Source: JAJKIV01 sp036274195 (GTDB lineage Bacteria > Gemmatimonadota > Gemmatimonadetes > Gemmatimonadales > Gemmatimonadaceae). Taken from it: a stretch of 64,000 bases of DNA. Both the position numbers and the translations under genes were made by a program. The notes beneath the pieces are model-generated. The model was not told the DNA's origin. It ran no database searches and worked only from the letters and a program-made list of their open reading frames with translations. Shown here in pieces: positions 1 through 8,998 of the stretch (the first letter of the stretch is position 1; each line of letters starts with the position of its first letter). The stretch is taken from the NCBI GenBank assembly GCA_036274195.1, contig DASUGD010000236.1, positions 8,768 to 72,767 on the forward strand. The letters run 5' to 3'.

Positions 1-377
1 ACCCGAACGTGCGCGTCATCGGCGTGGAGTCCTCGGACGGGCCGGCAATGAAGATGAGCGTGGAAGCCGGCCGACTCGAGACGATCGACTGTCGCACCAT
101 CATCGACGGCCTTCGCGTCCGTCGCGTCGGCGAGAAGACATTCTCGGTGGCGCAGCGATTCGTCGATGAGATCGTCGCGTTGCCGGACCGCGACATCTTC
201 GAGGCGATGATCTGGGTGATGGAGCGCTGCAAGCTCGTCGTCGAGGGGGCAGCGGCGGCGCCGGTTGCCGCACTGCTGCACGGGCTCATCAAGCTGCCGG
301 CCGGGTCGCGCGTCGCCGTCGTGCTGTCGGGAGGCAACGTGAACCTCGACCAGCTGCGCGGGCTCCGCTGGAACTAG
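1..377 (+). CDS. Threonine/serine dehydratase, 3' part (cut by window edge)
   Basis: This is the C-terminal part of a fold-type II PLP enzyme that deaminates threonine or serine to a 2-oxo acid plus ammonia. The frame is open to the left edge, so the true start lies outside. Visible signatures are the VIGVESSDGPAM stretch at the beginning and the VLSGGNVN segment near the end, which in this family borders the PLP phosphate site. The protein stops about ten residues after SGGN, so there is no C-terminal ACT-like regulatory domain. That fits the short TdcB-like class better than the allosteric IlvA class. The PLP lysine lies outside the window. The next gene is 89 bp downstream on the same strand but looks functionally unrelated. 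Confidence 0.85.
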   Translation, partial: PNVRVIGVESSDGPAMKMSVEAGRLETIDCRTIIDGLRVRRVGEKTFSVAQRFVDEIVALPDRDIFEAMIWVMERCKLVVEGAAAAPVAALLHGLIKLPAGSRVAVVLSGGNVNLDQLRGLRWN

Positions 378-422
378 CAGAGTAGTCCATGGCCGATTGC
401 GCACCGGGACGTAACGCGCTAC

Positions 423-447
423 CTTCATATGGGAATCCCATATGAAG
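423..447. promoter_or_regulatory. Perfect 12-bp palindrome, candidate operator or terminator
   Basis: CTTCATATGGGA and its exact complement are separated by one base. The site is AT-richer than its surroundings and lies 19 bp upstream of the permease start, just before the GGGAGG ribosome-binding site at about 456-461. The position suits an operator; PadR-type repressors often sit beside ADOP permeases in related phyla, but none is visible here. No T-run follows, which argues against an intrinsic terminator for the dehydratase. Confidence 0.5.
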
Positions 448-466
448 CCCCCGCCCGGGAGGCCAC

Positions 467-3211
467 ATGACACGGGTTCGCGCCGCGCTCTCGCGCATCA
501 TCGGCATGTTCACGAAGTACCGCGCTGACGCCGAGCTCCGCGAAGAGCTCGAGGCCCACCTCGAGATGGAGATCGCCGAATACGTTCGCCGCGGCATGCG
601 CCCGGACGACGCGCGACGGCGGGCCCTGCTGGCCTCGGGTGGGCTCACACAGGCGGCCGACGCGGCGCGGGCCCAACGCGGTGTCCCGTGGCTCGAGAGC
701 GTTGCCGCGGACGTCGCGTACGGCGTCCGCGCGTTGCGCCATAGCCCCGTGTTCACCGCCGTGGTCGTGCTCACGCTGGCGTTAGCCATCGGTGCCAACA
801 CGGCCATCTTCAGCGTCGTCCGCGCCGTGCTCCTCAAGCCACTCCCGCATCGGGATGGGGACCGTCTCTTCTACCTCCGGCACTCCATGGACGGCCTGGG
901 GGGCGCCGAGCTCACCTTCTCGGTGCCGGAGGTGCGCGACCTGCGCAACGGTGTGCCATCCCTGGCCGGCATCGCGGAATACTCGGCCTTCGGCGTGGTC
1001 CATCAGGCCAGCGAGGGCGCGGTCCGCTGGCGCGTCGGTCTGGTCACGGGGAACTATTTCCAGGTCATGGGGCTGGCGCCCGTGCTGGGACGCCTAACGC
1101 TGCATGCCGACGATGGGCCCGCGGCAGCCCCCGTGGCCGTGCTCACGTATGCAACGTGGATCAACCGCTTCGGCGGTGACTCAAGCGTCGTCGGCCGGCA
1201 GATCACGCTGGACAAGCGCCCGGTGACGGTGATCGGCGTTCTGCAGCCGGCGCCGAACTTCCCCGAGCGCGTGGAAGCCTTTCTCAACATGGTGAACAGC
1301 GAGCATCACATGAGCGCGGCCATGGTCGAGGGGCGCGCCCATCGCATGACGCAGGTGGTCGCTCGGCTCGCACCCAACGCCACGCTGGCTCGCGCGCGAG
1401 CCGAAGTCGGCGCCGTGTACGCGCGCATGCAGCGGCAGCACCCGGAAGCGTACGACGCCGCATCGCACTATCGCGTCGCCGTCATCCCGTTTCGCGAGGT
1501 GTTCGGCGAGCGAGCGCAGCTCACGCTCCGGCTGCTCGTGGGGGCTGCCCTGCTCGTCCTGATCATCGCGGTCGCCAATGTGGCCAATCTCACGCTGATG
1601 CGCGGCGTGCGCCGAGAGCAGGAGCTGGTCGTGCGGGCTGCCCTCGGCGCCGCAACCTCGCGGCTGCGAAGGTTGCTGCTCGTCGAGAATCTGCTGCTCG
1701 CCTTCATGGGAGCCGCATGCGGTGTACTCATGGCCATCGGTGGCCTCGAGCTCCTGACGTCATTCGCCGCGCGCTATTCCCTGCGCGCGAACGAGATCGC
1801 GCTGGATGACGAGGTCCTCGGCTTCACCGTCGCGCTGTCCGTTCTCGTCGCGCTCGTGCTTTCGCATGTCGGATGGACGCCACCCGAAGGCCGGCTGGCG
1901 ACGTGGATCGCCGTGGGAGCACGCCGAGTGACCGGGTCCGTGAGAAGGCAGCGCCTGCAGCGTGGCCTCGTGGTGGCACAGGTGGCGATGTCGGTCGTTC
2001 TGCTGGCGGGCGCCGGATTGCTGACACGTACGTTGATACAGCTCTCCCGGGTCGATACCGGGCTCGATGCGGAACAGGTGCTCACGATGCAGATCACGCA
2101 GCTCACCCGCTCGGAGTCGCGAGACCCCGCTACGAGCGCGGCAGGAAGGCAGCGCTTCGGCGAGATGCGGCGCGAGCTCTCGGCGCTTCCAGGCGTGATA
2201 GCCGTCGGCATTGGATCCACGCTGCCGCTCCGGATGTCGGGCTTCGCGAACGACGTGAAGGTCGAGGGCAGGCCACCCGTGGCTGGCCAGCCACCAGTAC
2301 GGGCGGAACAGCGTTCGGCTGACGCGAGCTACTTCAAGGCTGCTGGGATTCCGCTTCTCCGCGGCCGCCTGTTCAGCACGGGCGACGAGACGAGCAACGC
2401 CGGCCTGCGCGTCCTCCAGCAGCGCGATGGAGTCATGGGCGCGGGCACGTCGGTCGCCATCATCAACAAGGCCTACGCGGACCGGGTGTTCCCGAACGAA
2501 GATCCCATCGGGAAGCAGGTGGCCTGGACGGGACAGATCGTGCGGGAGCTGTACCCGGCCATGGAGACGGAGCTCATGACCATCATCGGCGTCGTGGGCA
2601 ACACGCGTGACGGCGAGCACCTGGATGCCGAGCCCATACCCACGCTGTACTCGCCGGTGGACCACATGCCGAGCGGCGGTGGCTTCGTGATCCGGGCCGG
2701 CAGCAATGTGTCCGCCCTCGCCGCGTCAGCAACGCGCGTCGTGCGCCGGATCGCGCCGACGGCGCTGATCGAGGACGTCGTGACGATTCAGGAGTACAAG
2801 GACCGCAGTGTCTCCAATCAGCGACTGAATGCCGCGCTCATCTCGGCGTTCGGTGCGCTGGCGCTGGTCGTGGCGGCAGTGGGGATCGCCGGTGTGCTCG
2901 CATTCTCGGTGAGCACGCGCACGAACGAGATCGGCATTCGGATGAGCCTCGGCGCCGACCGCGGAATCATCGAGCGCATGATCCTGAGGGAAGGGGGGAC
3001 CCTGGTCGTCAAGGGTCTCGTGTTAGGCGTCACGGGCGCTTTCTTCGCCGGTCGCATCGTTCGCGGGATGCTGTTCGGGATATCTCCTAACGATCCCGTC
3101 ACGCTGGTCATGGCGGCGCTGGCCATGGCTGGGATCGGGGTCGTGGCGTGTTGGATACCCGCGCTGCGTGCCGCGAGAGTCGACCCGGTCATCACCATGC
3201 GCGTGCAGTAG
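467..3211 (+). CDS. ADOP-family ABC transporter permease (MacB/FtsX-like, duplicated)
   Basis: This 914-residue inner-membrane protein belongs to the Acidobacterial duplicated orphan permease family. A soluble N-terminal prefix (residues 1 to about 85, LREELEAHLE region) precedes the first membrane helix at about 96-118. A periplasmic MacB_PCD domain follows, then the first FtsX membrane block at about 355-470 with the RGVRREQELVVRAALGA loop. The module is then repeated: helix at about 497-525, second periplasmic domain, and FtsX block at about 785-910 containing TRTNEIGIRMSLGA. MacB relatives mechanically couple ATP hydrolysis to periplasmic export, but no ATPase gene is adjacent, which is why the family is called orphan. 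ATG 467 is chosen because GGGAGG lies 5 bases upstream. A palindrome just upstream may control it. Confidence 0.93.
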   Translation: MTRVRAALSRIIGMFTKYRADAELREELEAHLEMEIAEYVRRGMRPDDARRRALLASGGLTQAADAARAQRGVPWLESVAADVAYGVRALRHSPVFTAVVVLTLALAIGANTAIFSVVRAVLLKPLPHRDGDRLFYLRHSMDGLGGAELTFSVPEVRDLRNGVPSLAGIAEYSAFGVVHQASEGAVRWRVGLVTGNYFQVMGLAPVLGRLTLHADDGPAAAPVAVLTYATWINRFGGDSSVVGRQITLDKRPVTVIGVLQPAPNFPERVEAFLNMVNSEHHMSAAMVEGRAHRMTQVVARLAPNATLARARAEVGAVYARMQRQHPEAYDAASHYRVAVIPFREVFGERAQLTLRLLVGAALLVLIIAVANVANLTLMRGVRREQELVVRAALGAATSRLRRLLLVENLLLAFMGAACGVLMAIGGLELLTSFAARYSLRANEIALDDEVLGFTVALSVLVALVLSHVGWTPPEGRLATWIAVGARRVTGSVRRQRLQRGLVVAQVAMSVVLLAGAGLLTRTLIQLSRVDTGLDAEQVLTMQITQLTRSESRDPATSAAGRQRFGEMRRELSALPGVIAVGIGSTLPLRMSGFANDVKVEGRPPVAGQPPVRAEQRSADASYFKAAGIPLLRGRLFSTGDETSNAGLRVLQQRDGVMGAGTSVAIINKAYADRVFPNEDPIGKQVAWTGQIVRELYPAMETELMTIIGVVGNTRDGEHLDAEPIPTLYSPVDHMPSGGGFVIRAGSNVSALAASATRVVRRIAPTALIEDVVTIQEYKDRSVSNQRLNAALISAFGALALVVAAVGIAGVLAFSVSTRTNEIGIRMSLGADRGIIERMILREGGTLVVKGLVLGVTGAFFAGRIVRGMLFGISPNDPVTLVMAALAMAGIGVVACWIPALRAARVDPVITMRVQ

Positions 3212-3293
3212 GAGGGAGAGGCCGAACAGGTCGTTTGTGGGACGGCGGCCCAGCCATTGCAGGAAGGCCAGGTACTTCGATCGACGCGCGCCT

Positions 3294-3524
3294 ATGGCCG
3301 CCCCTCTAGCCGCATGGAAGACGATGCGAGCTGACCCCGACCCGCTCTGCCTCAGAGCGGCGCCGGCGGAGTTGGTGGAGGCGTGGTTGCACGCGGTGCG
3401 TACCATGGACCGTGACGCACTCGCGCTCTTCGTGCGCCACACGTGGCGCAACTGGAACGCCGCGTCGCTCCGCACGCTGGCGGCGGCCGTCGACACTCGA
3501 CGCGCGCAGCTCGACGGCGAATAG
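3294..3524 (+). CDS. Possible small hypothetical protein
   Basis: A 76-residue frame begins at ATG 3294 and ends 8 bases before the convergent lipoprotein gene. It lacks a signal peptide or membrane segment. A middle stretch reading AELVEAWLHAVRTMDRDAL looks like a plausible amphipathic helix and is less arginine-rich than typical shadow frames. I do not recognise a family. No convincing ribosome-binding site is visible. It may instead be non-coding space between the permease and the lipoprotein. Confidence 0.3.
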   Translation: MAAPLAAWKTMRADPDPLCLRAAPAELVEAWLHAVRTMDRDALALFVRHTWRNWNAASLRTLAAAVDTRRAQLDGE

Positions 3525-3531
3525 GACGGGC

Positions 3532-3846
3532 TCACATCCGTCGGTACAGGTTCCCGTCGACCACGCGTTCCGTGCTCGCCGCGTCGTTGTCCACGGTCAC
3601 GCGCGCGGTGTCGCCGGCTATCGAGCGGACGATCCGCGTGCAGACATAGCCGTCGCCGTTCCGGTCTACCACCGCGCCGGCGGCCGCCGGTATCATCTGG
3701 CCGGCGTTGGCGGCGCAGTTGCCCGCGACACCGAGCCGACGGGTGGGAGTGGCGGCGCTATCGGGGGGCACCGCCCGGGCGCGTGCGCAACCAGTGGCGG
3801 TAGAGACGACAACGAGGAGGCTGACTGTCAGCAGGTGAGTGCGCAT
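3532..3846 (-). CDS. Small lipoprotein with a DxNxDGYVC motif
   Basis: This 104-residue protein has a lipoprotein signal peptide: basic start, hydrophobic LLTVSLLVVVS, and Cys20 after the STATG lipobox. The mature part has three cysteines, counting the lipidated Cys20, and a DRNGDGYVC segment that resembles the acidic calcium-binding loops of Excalibur-type or dockerin-like proteins. The evidence is only that short motif. It is likely anchored to a cell-envelope membrane. The neighbouring kinase gene on the same strand lies upstream with a spacer of about 190 bp, so this is probably its own transcription unit. Confidence 0.65.
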   Translation of the reverse strand: MRTHLLTVSLLVVVSTATGCARARAVPPDSAATPTRRLGVAGNCAANAGQMIPAAAGAVVDRNGDGYVCTRIVRSIAGDTARVTVDNDAASTERVVDGNLYRRM

Positions 3847-4039
3847 GAGAACACCTGAGCTAAAGTCTCAGAACGCCCCTGCCGTCAGCGGCCCGCTAGG
3901 GGGCTCCATCATGTTAGTCGACAAAGGTCACCAAACTGGCTCACACAGAAGGGTGACGAGCTCAACGGACGACGGGCGTGAGCCGATTGGTGACGAGCCG
4001 CTACCGGCCATCTCGGCTCACATCGAGGTCGCTCGCCGT
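3847..4039. other. Spacer between lipoprotein and kinase genes
   Basis: The 193 bases lie upstream of the lipoprotein and downstream of the kinase, both on the minus strand. The stretch probably carries the lipoprotein promoter. I see no strong hairpin or repeat in it. Confidence 0.4.
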
Positions 4040-6997
4040 CTACCGTGACGCGGCGACCAGCTTCTGAAAGGCGGGCTCACCGCGCAGCGGATCCCACATC
4101 GGGTCTGCGCGCAGGAACGGCAGCGACAGCTCGGACGGAATCGTGAGCAAGTAGGCAAGCCGCTGGATAGCTGCATCGTGCTCGCCGACCAGCGTCTCCA
4201 CATAAGCGAGATCCTCCTGAAGGTCCGCGCCATCCCATGCATCGCGGGAGACGGGAAGTATCTCGACCGCTCGCGACGCTTCGCGGAGCGCGGCGGACTT
4301 GCGGCCCGCGAGCGCGTTGGCGAGCGCCAACGACATCCGGGTCCTGGCCTCGGCAGGGTCGGCGGCGACGCGACGCTCAAGAAGCATTCGCGCGGAGTCC
4401 GCATACGTTAGGCTGCGCGCCTGGTTCCCGTGCCGGCGCGCCCAATCGGCCCTCCAGACGAAAAATTCGGACGTATCGCCGTTGAAGTTGGCAGGCGTCA
4501 GCTTGCCTAGCACCGCGGTGTCCCCTCGGTCGGAATCGATCAGCATACCCGCGTGAAAACGCATGCGCCCAATGATTGCGCCACCATCCGGCCTTGCCAG
4601 CGCCTCGTCCAAGACCCGAAGCGCGCCGGTCAGGTCGCCACGCCAGGCCGCGAGGTACATCGCGAGATCGGCGTATACTCCGGTCCATTCCGGGCTGAGC
4701 GCGAGTGTGCGTTCCGTGTACCGAACCGCATTCGGATAGTCGCGCAATGCGGCGGACGTACCCGCGACGCTGAACGTCGCATCGGAGGAGCGCGGGTCGA
4801 GCTCGACTGCACGTGAGAAGTTCGCCGCCGCTTCGACGAAGCGTCCCTGGCGACGCAGCACGGCGGCGCGTCCCATCAGGAGCTCGCTGTTTCCCGGCTG
4901 TTGCTTCAGTCCCGCCGAAAACTCGCCCAGGGCGCGGTCGTAGTCGCGAAGGCCACGGTAGTAGTAGAACCCGAGCGCCAGGTGCGCCGTCGGAAGGTCG
5001 GGGGCAAGCTGCACGGCCGTTTCGGCGGCCGTGCGCATCAACGCGAGCCGCTTTGCCGTCCGGTCCGCATTCGACCAGTAGATGTCGCCGTGTGTCAGCG
5101 ACGATCGGGCAAACGCGAGCGCGAACCTGGGGTCGAGCGTTGCGGCCCGCTCGTACATGGCGATCGCGTGAGGCATTCTTTCCAGTGCGTCTCCCGCTCC
5201 TCTTCGCAACGCTTCGCCCTGCAGGAAGTACGAGTAGGCCTCGAAGTTTTCTGTCGGTCGTCTCGAGATTGTTTGCCGCTCGGGCTCGTCGAGCGCCACT
5301 TCCAGTGACGCCGCCACCTTCTCGCCGATCGCGGCTTCCATCGTGAACAGGTCCTCGGTCTTCACCTCATAGCGGTCGGACCACACGGAGCTACCGTCAC
5401 GAGAGCGTATCAGCTCGACCGTCACGCGCACGCGGTGCGCGGCGGAATCGGCGCGATCCCATCGGACGTGGCCCTCCAGCAGGTAGTCGGCTCCGAGCTC
5501 CCGGCTCACGTCGCTGCGCGATTTCGTCGTGTTGCGGTATTGTCGCGTGCTCATGGGCGACAACACCCGCAGCGCCGCGACGCTCGTCAGGCGGTTCGTC
5601 AGCTCGTCGCCGATGCCCTCGGCGAAGTACGCGTTCTCGGCGGGGCCGATGTTCTCGAACGGGAGCACGGCGAGCTTCGGACCGGTGGCGGCAGCCGGGA
5701 TGGCGTCGCCCGACCCGGCGTTGGGCTGGTTGCCGACAAAGGCCGCGAGACTCGAGGCACCGATCGACGCGCGCCGCAACGCCACGGTGCCGGCCGCCAC
5801 GCCAACCGCGGCGGCCAGCACCGCAGCTGCGATCCAGGGCCGTCGCCACCGGGACCGAGTGGCGCCGGCGGGTCCGACGCTCTCCGCGCTGGATGTCGGC
5901 ACCGCCGCCGCGCCTAACGCCTCGGCCAGTGCCGTCGTGCTCTGGAACCTGTCGTCGACGTGCGGCGCCAGCGCCCGTGCCACGACGTCGTCCACCGCAC
6001 GAGGCAGGTCCGGACGGTAGGTGCTCGGCGCGGGTGGCGGTTCGCGAACCCGCCGCACGATCCCTTTGAGGCCCGTGTCGGGAAAGGGCAGCTGCCCCGT
6101 GAGCATCTCGAACGTCATGCACCCGAGGCTGTACACGTCGGTGCGCGCGTCGATGGCGTCGCCCTTAGCCTGTTCGGGGCTCATGTACGCGGGCGTGCCG
6201 AGGACGAACCCAGCGTCAGTGAGGGCGGATGACGGGTCATGTGCGCCGTGTCCGTGATGGGCTCGATCCCACTCGTCGTGGGCCACCTCGATCGCTTTCG
6301 CCAGGCCGAAGTCGGCGACGACGGCGTGCCGGCCGTCCATGAGGATATTGGCCGGCTTGACGTCACGGTGCACCACGCCGTTGGCGTGGGCGTACGCCAA
6401 GGCGTCGGCCACCTCGCCGACGATCTCCACGACATCGGCGAGGGGCAGCTGCCCCTCGCGCGCGAGTCGCTCCTGCAGTGACTCACCTGCGATATAGGGC
6501 ATCGTGAAGTAGACGAGCCCGTCGGCTGACTCACCCGCGACGAGCAGCGGGACGATGTGCGGATGGCGGAGCGCCGCGGCGAGCCGCGTTTCGCGGTGGA
6601 ACCGCTCGGGGCTCATGACCGCGCGCAGCTCGGGTGGGAGCACCTTCACCACCACGCGCCGGCCGAGCTTCGTCTCCACGGCGACGAACACGCGGCTCAT
6701 GCCACCGCCGGCGAGCTCGCGCTCCAGGCGGAACTCGGTGCCGAGCGCGAGCTGTAGTCGCTCGCCGATGTCGGGCGCGTCGCCGGCCGCCTTGAACCTC
6801 CTCGACTGGAGGGATTCCGCATCGCCGTCGGGCGCCATGAGGAGCGACAGGACGTCGCGCAGGAGCTCCGCATCGCCGCCACAAGCATGCGCGACGAAGG
6901 CGGACCGTTCCTCCGGCGGGAGCTCGACCGCGTCGGAGAAGATCGCCATCATCGTGCTCCACCGCTCGGCGCTGATACGCCCACCCATGGGGTGCAC
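4040..6997 (-). CDS. Membrane Ser/Thr protein kinase with TolB/FlgO-like and TPR domains
   Basis: This 985-residue kinase has a short N-terminal helical region typical of the family (ERWSTMMAIF, LPPEERSAF). The kinase domain spans about 90-365: glycine-rich GGGMSRVFVA, Lys118, catalytic HRDVKPAN (His210, Asp212), DFG at 229-231, and the GTPAYMSPEQ activation-loop end. One membrane helix follows at about 390-410. The extracytoplasmic part starts with the LAVLPFENIG domain, seen in FlgO/TolB-like and cyclase-linked proteins, and continues into TPR repeats from about 595. The likely role is to sense an envelope signal through the TPR part and phosphorylate cytoplasmic proteins. Starts at Met1, Met4 or Met16 are all possible. 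It is one of four kinases in this window. Confidence 0.93.
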   Translation of the reverse strand: MHPMGGRISAERWSTMMAIFSDAVELPPEERSAFVAHACGGDAELLRDVLSLLMAPDGDAESLQSRRFKAAGDAPDIGERLQLALGTEFRLERELAGGGMSRVFVAVETKLGRRVVVKVLPPELRAVMSPERFHRETRLAAALRHPHIVPLLVAGESADGLVYFTMPYIAGESLQERLAREGQLPLADVVEIVGEVADALAYAHANGVVHRDVKPANILMDGRHAVVADFGLAKAIEVAHDEWDRAHHGHGAHDPSSALTDAGFVLGTPAYMSPEQAKGDAIDARTDVYSLGCMTFEMLTGQLPFPDTGLKGIVRRVREPPPAPSTYRPDLPRAVDDVVARALAPHVDDRFQSTTALAEALGAAAVPTSSAESVGPAGATRSRWRRPWIAAAVLAAAVGVAAGTVALRRASIGASSLAAFVGNQPNAGSGDAIPAAATGPKLAVLPFENIGPAENAYFAEGIGDELTNRLTSVAALRVLSPMSTRQYRNTTKSRSDVSRELGADYLLEGHVRWDRADSAAHRVRVTVELIRSRDGSSVWSDRYEVKTEDLFTMEAAIGEKVAASLEVALDEPERQTISRRPTENFEAYSYFLQGEALRRGAGDALERMPHAIAMYERAATLDPRFALAFARSSLTHGDIYWSNADRTAKRLALMRTAAETAVQLAPDLPTAHLALGFYYYRGLRDYDRALGEFSAGLKQQPGNSELLMGRAAVLRRQGRFVEAAANFSRAVELDPRSSDATFSVAGTSAALRDYPNAVRYTERTLALSPEWTGVYADLAMYLAAWRGDLTGALRVLDEALARPDGGAIIGRMRFHAGMLIDSDRGDTAVLGKLTPANFNGDTSEFFVWRADWARRHGNQARSLTYADSARMLLERRVAADPAEARTRMSLALANALAGRKSAALREASRAVEILPVSRDAWDGADLQEDLAYVETLVGEHDAAIQRLAYLLTIPSELSLPFLRADPMWDPLRGEPAFQKLVAASR

Positions 6998-7233
6998 CCG
7001 ACTGCGCGTTAGGTGGTCAGCTGACGGACACGGGGCGTGTTGGATGACACCGTCGGAGGCACCTCGGCAATTCGGCAGTCCGCACCGTCGCGACGGTGTG
7101 CGTGCATCGCGAGTGCGTCAGGGCGCGGCAGGCTCACTCCGTCGTGGGCCGGTCGCCGGCGTGTTGTCGACTGCAAGATCGAGAGCGAGTCGCTCGGCCA
7201 CAACCCCGGCCCCGGAGCTGCCGTGGACGCGAG
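6998..7233. other. Spacer upstream of kinase gene
   Basis: These 236 bases lie between two minus-strand genes and should contain the kinase promoter. One CGTTAGG motif sits at about 7006. I see no credible coding frame or stable hairpin. Confidence 0.4.
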
Positions 7234-7683
7234 TTACGGCGCGGTCACTGTGAGCGTGAGGGACGTCTCGACGTCGGACTCCCCGTTGCCGGTTACGCGA
7301 ACCGTGAGGACATATCGGCCCGGGACAGCGGCCGTGTTGGCGAACACGATGTACTTCTTGGTCAACACGGTGTCCGTCGTCGCCACCGAGCTGACTCTCA
7401 CGGTCACATTTTCAGGCGCACCGAGGATGGCCGACAGGGCGGTTTTCGTCGCGCCGCGTATCGTCCCGATCGACTGCGTCGTACCTCCGGGGCTTACGCT
7501 GATGGAGCTGGGGTCGAGCACGATCGACACACGCGACGTGGCGGACGTGAGCGGGCCGGTGCCGACCTGGGCGACGTCGGCGGCAGAGCCGCAGCCGGTT
7601 GCGGTCGCGACGCACACGATCATGATCGCGAGCTCCGCCCCGCGAATCGTGCGGATCCGGCTGGACGCGTTAGGTATCGTCAC
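7234..7683 (-). CDS. Putative lipoprotein with Ig-like (Big/NEW3-like) fold
   Basis: The 149-residue protein starts at GTG 7683, preceded by GGGAGG at a 10-base distance; an in-frame GTG at 7701 is less well placed. A hydrophobic stretch ends in ATATG-Cys31, a plausible lipobox. The rest is Ser/Thr/Val-rich beta sequence: the IVLDPSSISVSPGGT run and the final LTVRVTGNG and TLTVTAP segments are typical of bacterial Ig-like adhesin domains. The function is unknown; a surface or periplasmic beta-sandwich is inferred. It lies 42 bases downstream of the serine hydrolase gene on the same strand and may be cotranscribed. Confidence 0.6.
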   Translation of the reverse strand: MTIPNASSRIRTIRGAELAIMIVCVATATGCGSAADVAQVGTGPLTSATSRVSIVLDPSSISVSPGGTTQSIGTIRGATKTALSAILGAPENVTVRVSSVATTDTVLTKKYIVFANTAAVPGRYVLTVRVTGNGESDVETSLTLTVTAP

Positions 7684-7725
7684 GGTGTCCGAACCTCCCA
7701 CTTCGCGCTGTCGATCGCCAGTTTG

Positions 7726-8985
7726 CTAGTTCCGAACCTTCGTCAACGCCTGGTACACGAGTGTCGGGAACTTCTCGCCCGCATCCGATCGGTTCGGTAA
7801 CTGGTTCAGCATGAACACGACCACGATGCCCTGCTTCGGATCGACGCGGTATTGACTGCCATACGCGCCGCCCCAGCCAAACGATCCCACGGAATACAGG
7901 CTGTTGTCCGCACCAAGCCGCTCGAGGATGGAGAAGCCCAGCCCAAACCCCTGACCGTCTGCTGAATACAACGTGCCGGACTGGTTCGTAGTCATCAGCG
8001 CGACGGTTTGTGGTGACAGGATCCGTACACCGTCGAGCTCACCGCCATTGAGCAGCATTTGGAGGAGGCGCGCGTAGTCCCGTGCCGTCGATACCAGCCC
8101 GGCGCCTCCGGAAAAGTTGCGACGTGGCCCCTCGACGTAGTGACCCTGCCCCTTTGCACCGTTAGGCGCGCGGGCGATGCGATTGGCCGAGTCGCTGGCG
8201 TACACCGCGACGAGGCGGTCGCGCTGTACAGGCGGGACGAAGAAATACGTGTCGTGCATGCGCAGCGGACCGGTGATTCTCGTCCGGATGAATTCATCGA
8301 GCGAAACACCGGACGCCTTCTCGACGACGCACCCCAGAATGTCGGTATTGTATCCGTAGACCCACGCTTCGCCGGGTTGGCGCACGAACGGAAGCGACGC
8401 GAGACGCTCCATCGTGGAGCACACCGGTTCATCCTTGTCGGCGGTGTACCAACCCCAGCCCGCCGCCGGACCCAGGCCCTTCTCCTGATAGAGCATCGCC
8501 ACCGCCGAGTCGGTCCCATACGAGATCCCCGCCGTGTGCGTGAGCAGGTCGCGAATTGTGATGCGCCGCTTCGCCGGAACGACTTCGCCGTTGACCATCA
8601 CCGTCGTTCGAGCGTACGCGGGAATGAACCGGCTCACCGGGTCGCCGAGCGCGAGCTTGCCCTCCTCGAACAGCATCATGACCGCGATGCTCGTCAGCGC
8701 CTTGGTCTGCGACGCGATCCGGAACATCGCGTCCGTTGGCATGCGACGGCCACTTTCCTTGTCGGCCCACCCGACGGCACGTTCATACACGACCTTGCCG
8801 TCGCGGAGCACGAGACCGACGGCGCCCGCGATCCTGCTGCTATCGACCTCACGTTGCAGGTACTCGTCCACGCGGCGCAGCCGTTCGACCGAGAACGCGG
8901 GGTCTTCACGCGACGCCGGACGACGTGCAGGCTGGGCGTGGAGCAGCGCGGGGACGACTGCAAGGATGATGAGGGAGCGTCGCAT
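7726..8985 (-). CDS. Secreted serine hydrolase, beta-lactamase class C / EstB-like
   Basis: This 419-residue protein carries a signal peptide ending near LLHAQ. The nucleophile motif is SQTK (Ser92, Lys95). WVYGYN at 208-213 stands where the YxN motif is expected, an arrangement common in esterase-like members. The C-terminal part has SFGWGGAYG, the usual position of the third motif. Members include esterases, D-aminopeptidases and beta-lactamases, so the substrate cannot be named. It is probably an extracytoplasmic hydrolase. The gene starts 13 bases after the propeller gene ends, suggesting one transcript with propeller, hydrolase and then the small Ig-like lipoprotein. Confidence 0.88.
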   Translation of the reverse strand: MRRSLIILAVVPALLHAQPARRPASREDPAFSVERLRRVDEYLQREVDSSRIAGAVGLVLRDGKVVYERAVGWADKESGRRMPTDAMFRIASQTKALTSIAVMMLFEEGKLALGDPVSRFIPAYARTTVMVNGEVVPAKRRITIRDLLTHTAGISYGTDSAVAMLYQEKGLGPAAGWGWYTADKDEPVCSTMERLASLPFVRQPGEAWVYGYNTDILGCVVEKASGVSLDEFIRTRITGPLRMHDTYFFVPPVQRDRLVAVYASDSANRIARAPNGAKGQGHYVEGPRRNFSGGAGLVSTARDYARLLQMLLNGGELDGVRILSPQTVALMTTNQSGTLYSADGQGFGLGFSILERLGADNSLYSVGSFGWGGAYGSQYRVDPKQGIVVVFMLNQLPNRSDAGEKFPTLVYQALTKVRN

Positions 8986-8998
8986 CTCAGGCCTCGGG

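Noticed and set aside
1094..1101. Motif as telomere-like TTAGGG repeat
   Set aside because: The sites are single and dispersed, never tandem, and the last base is usually C, not G.
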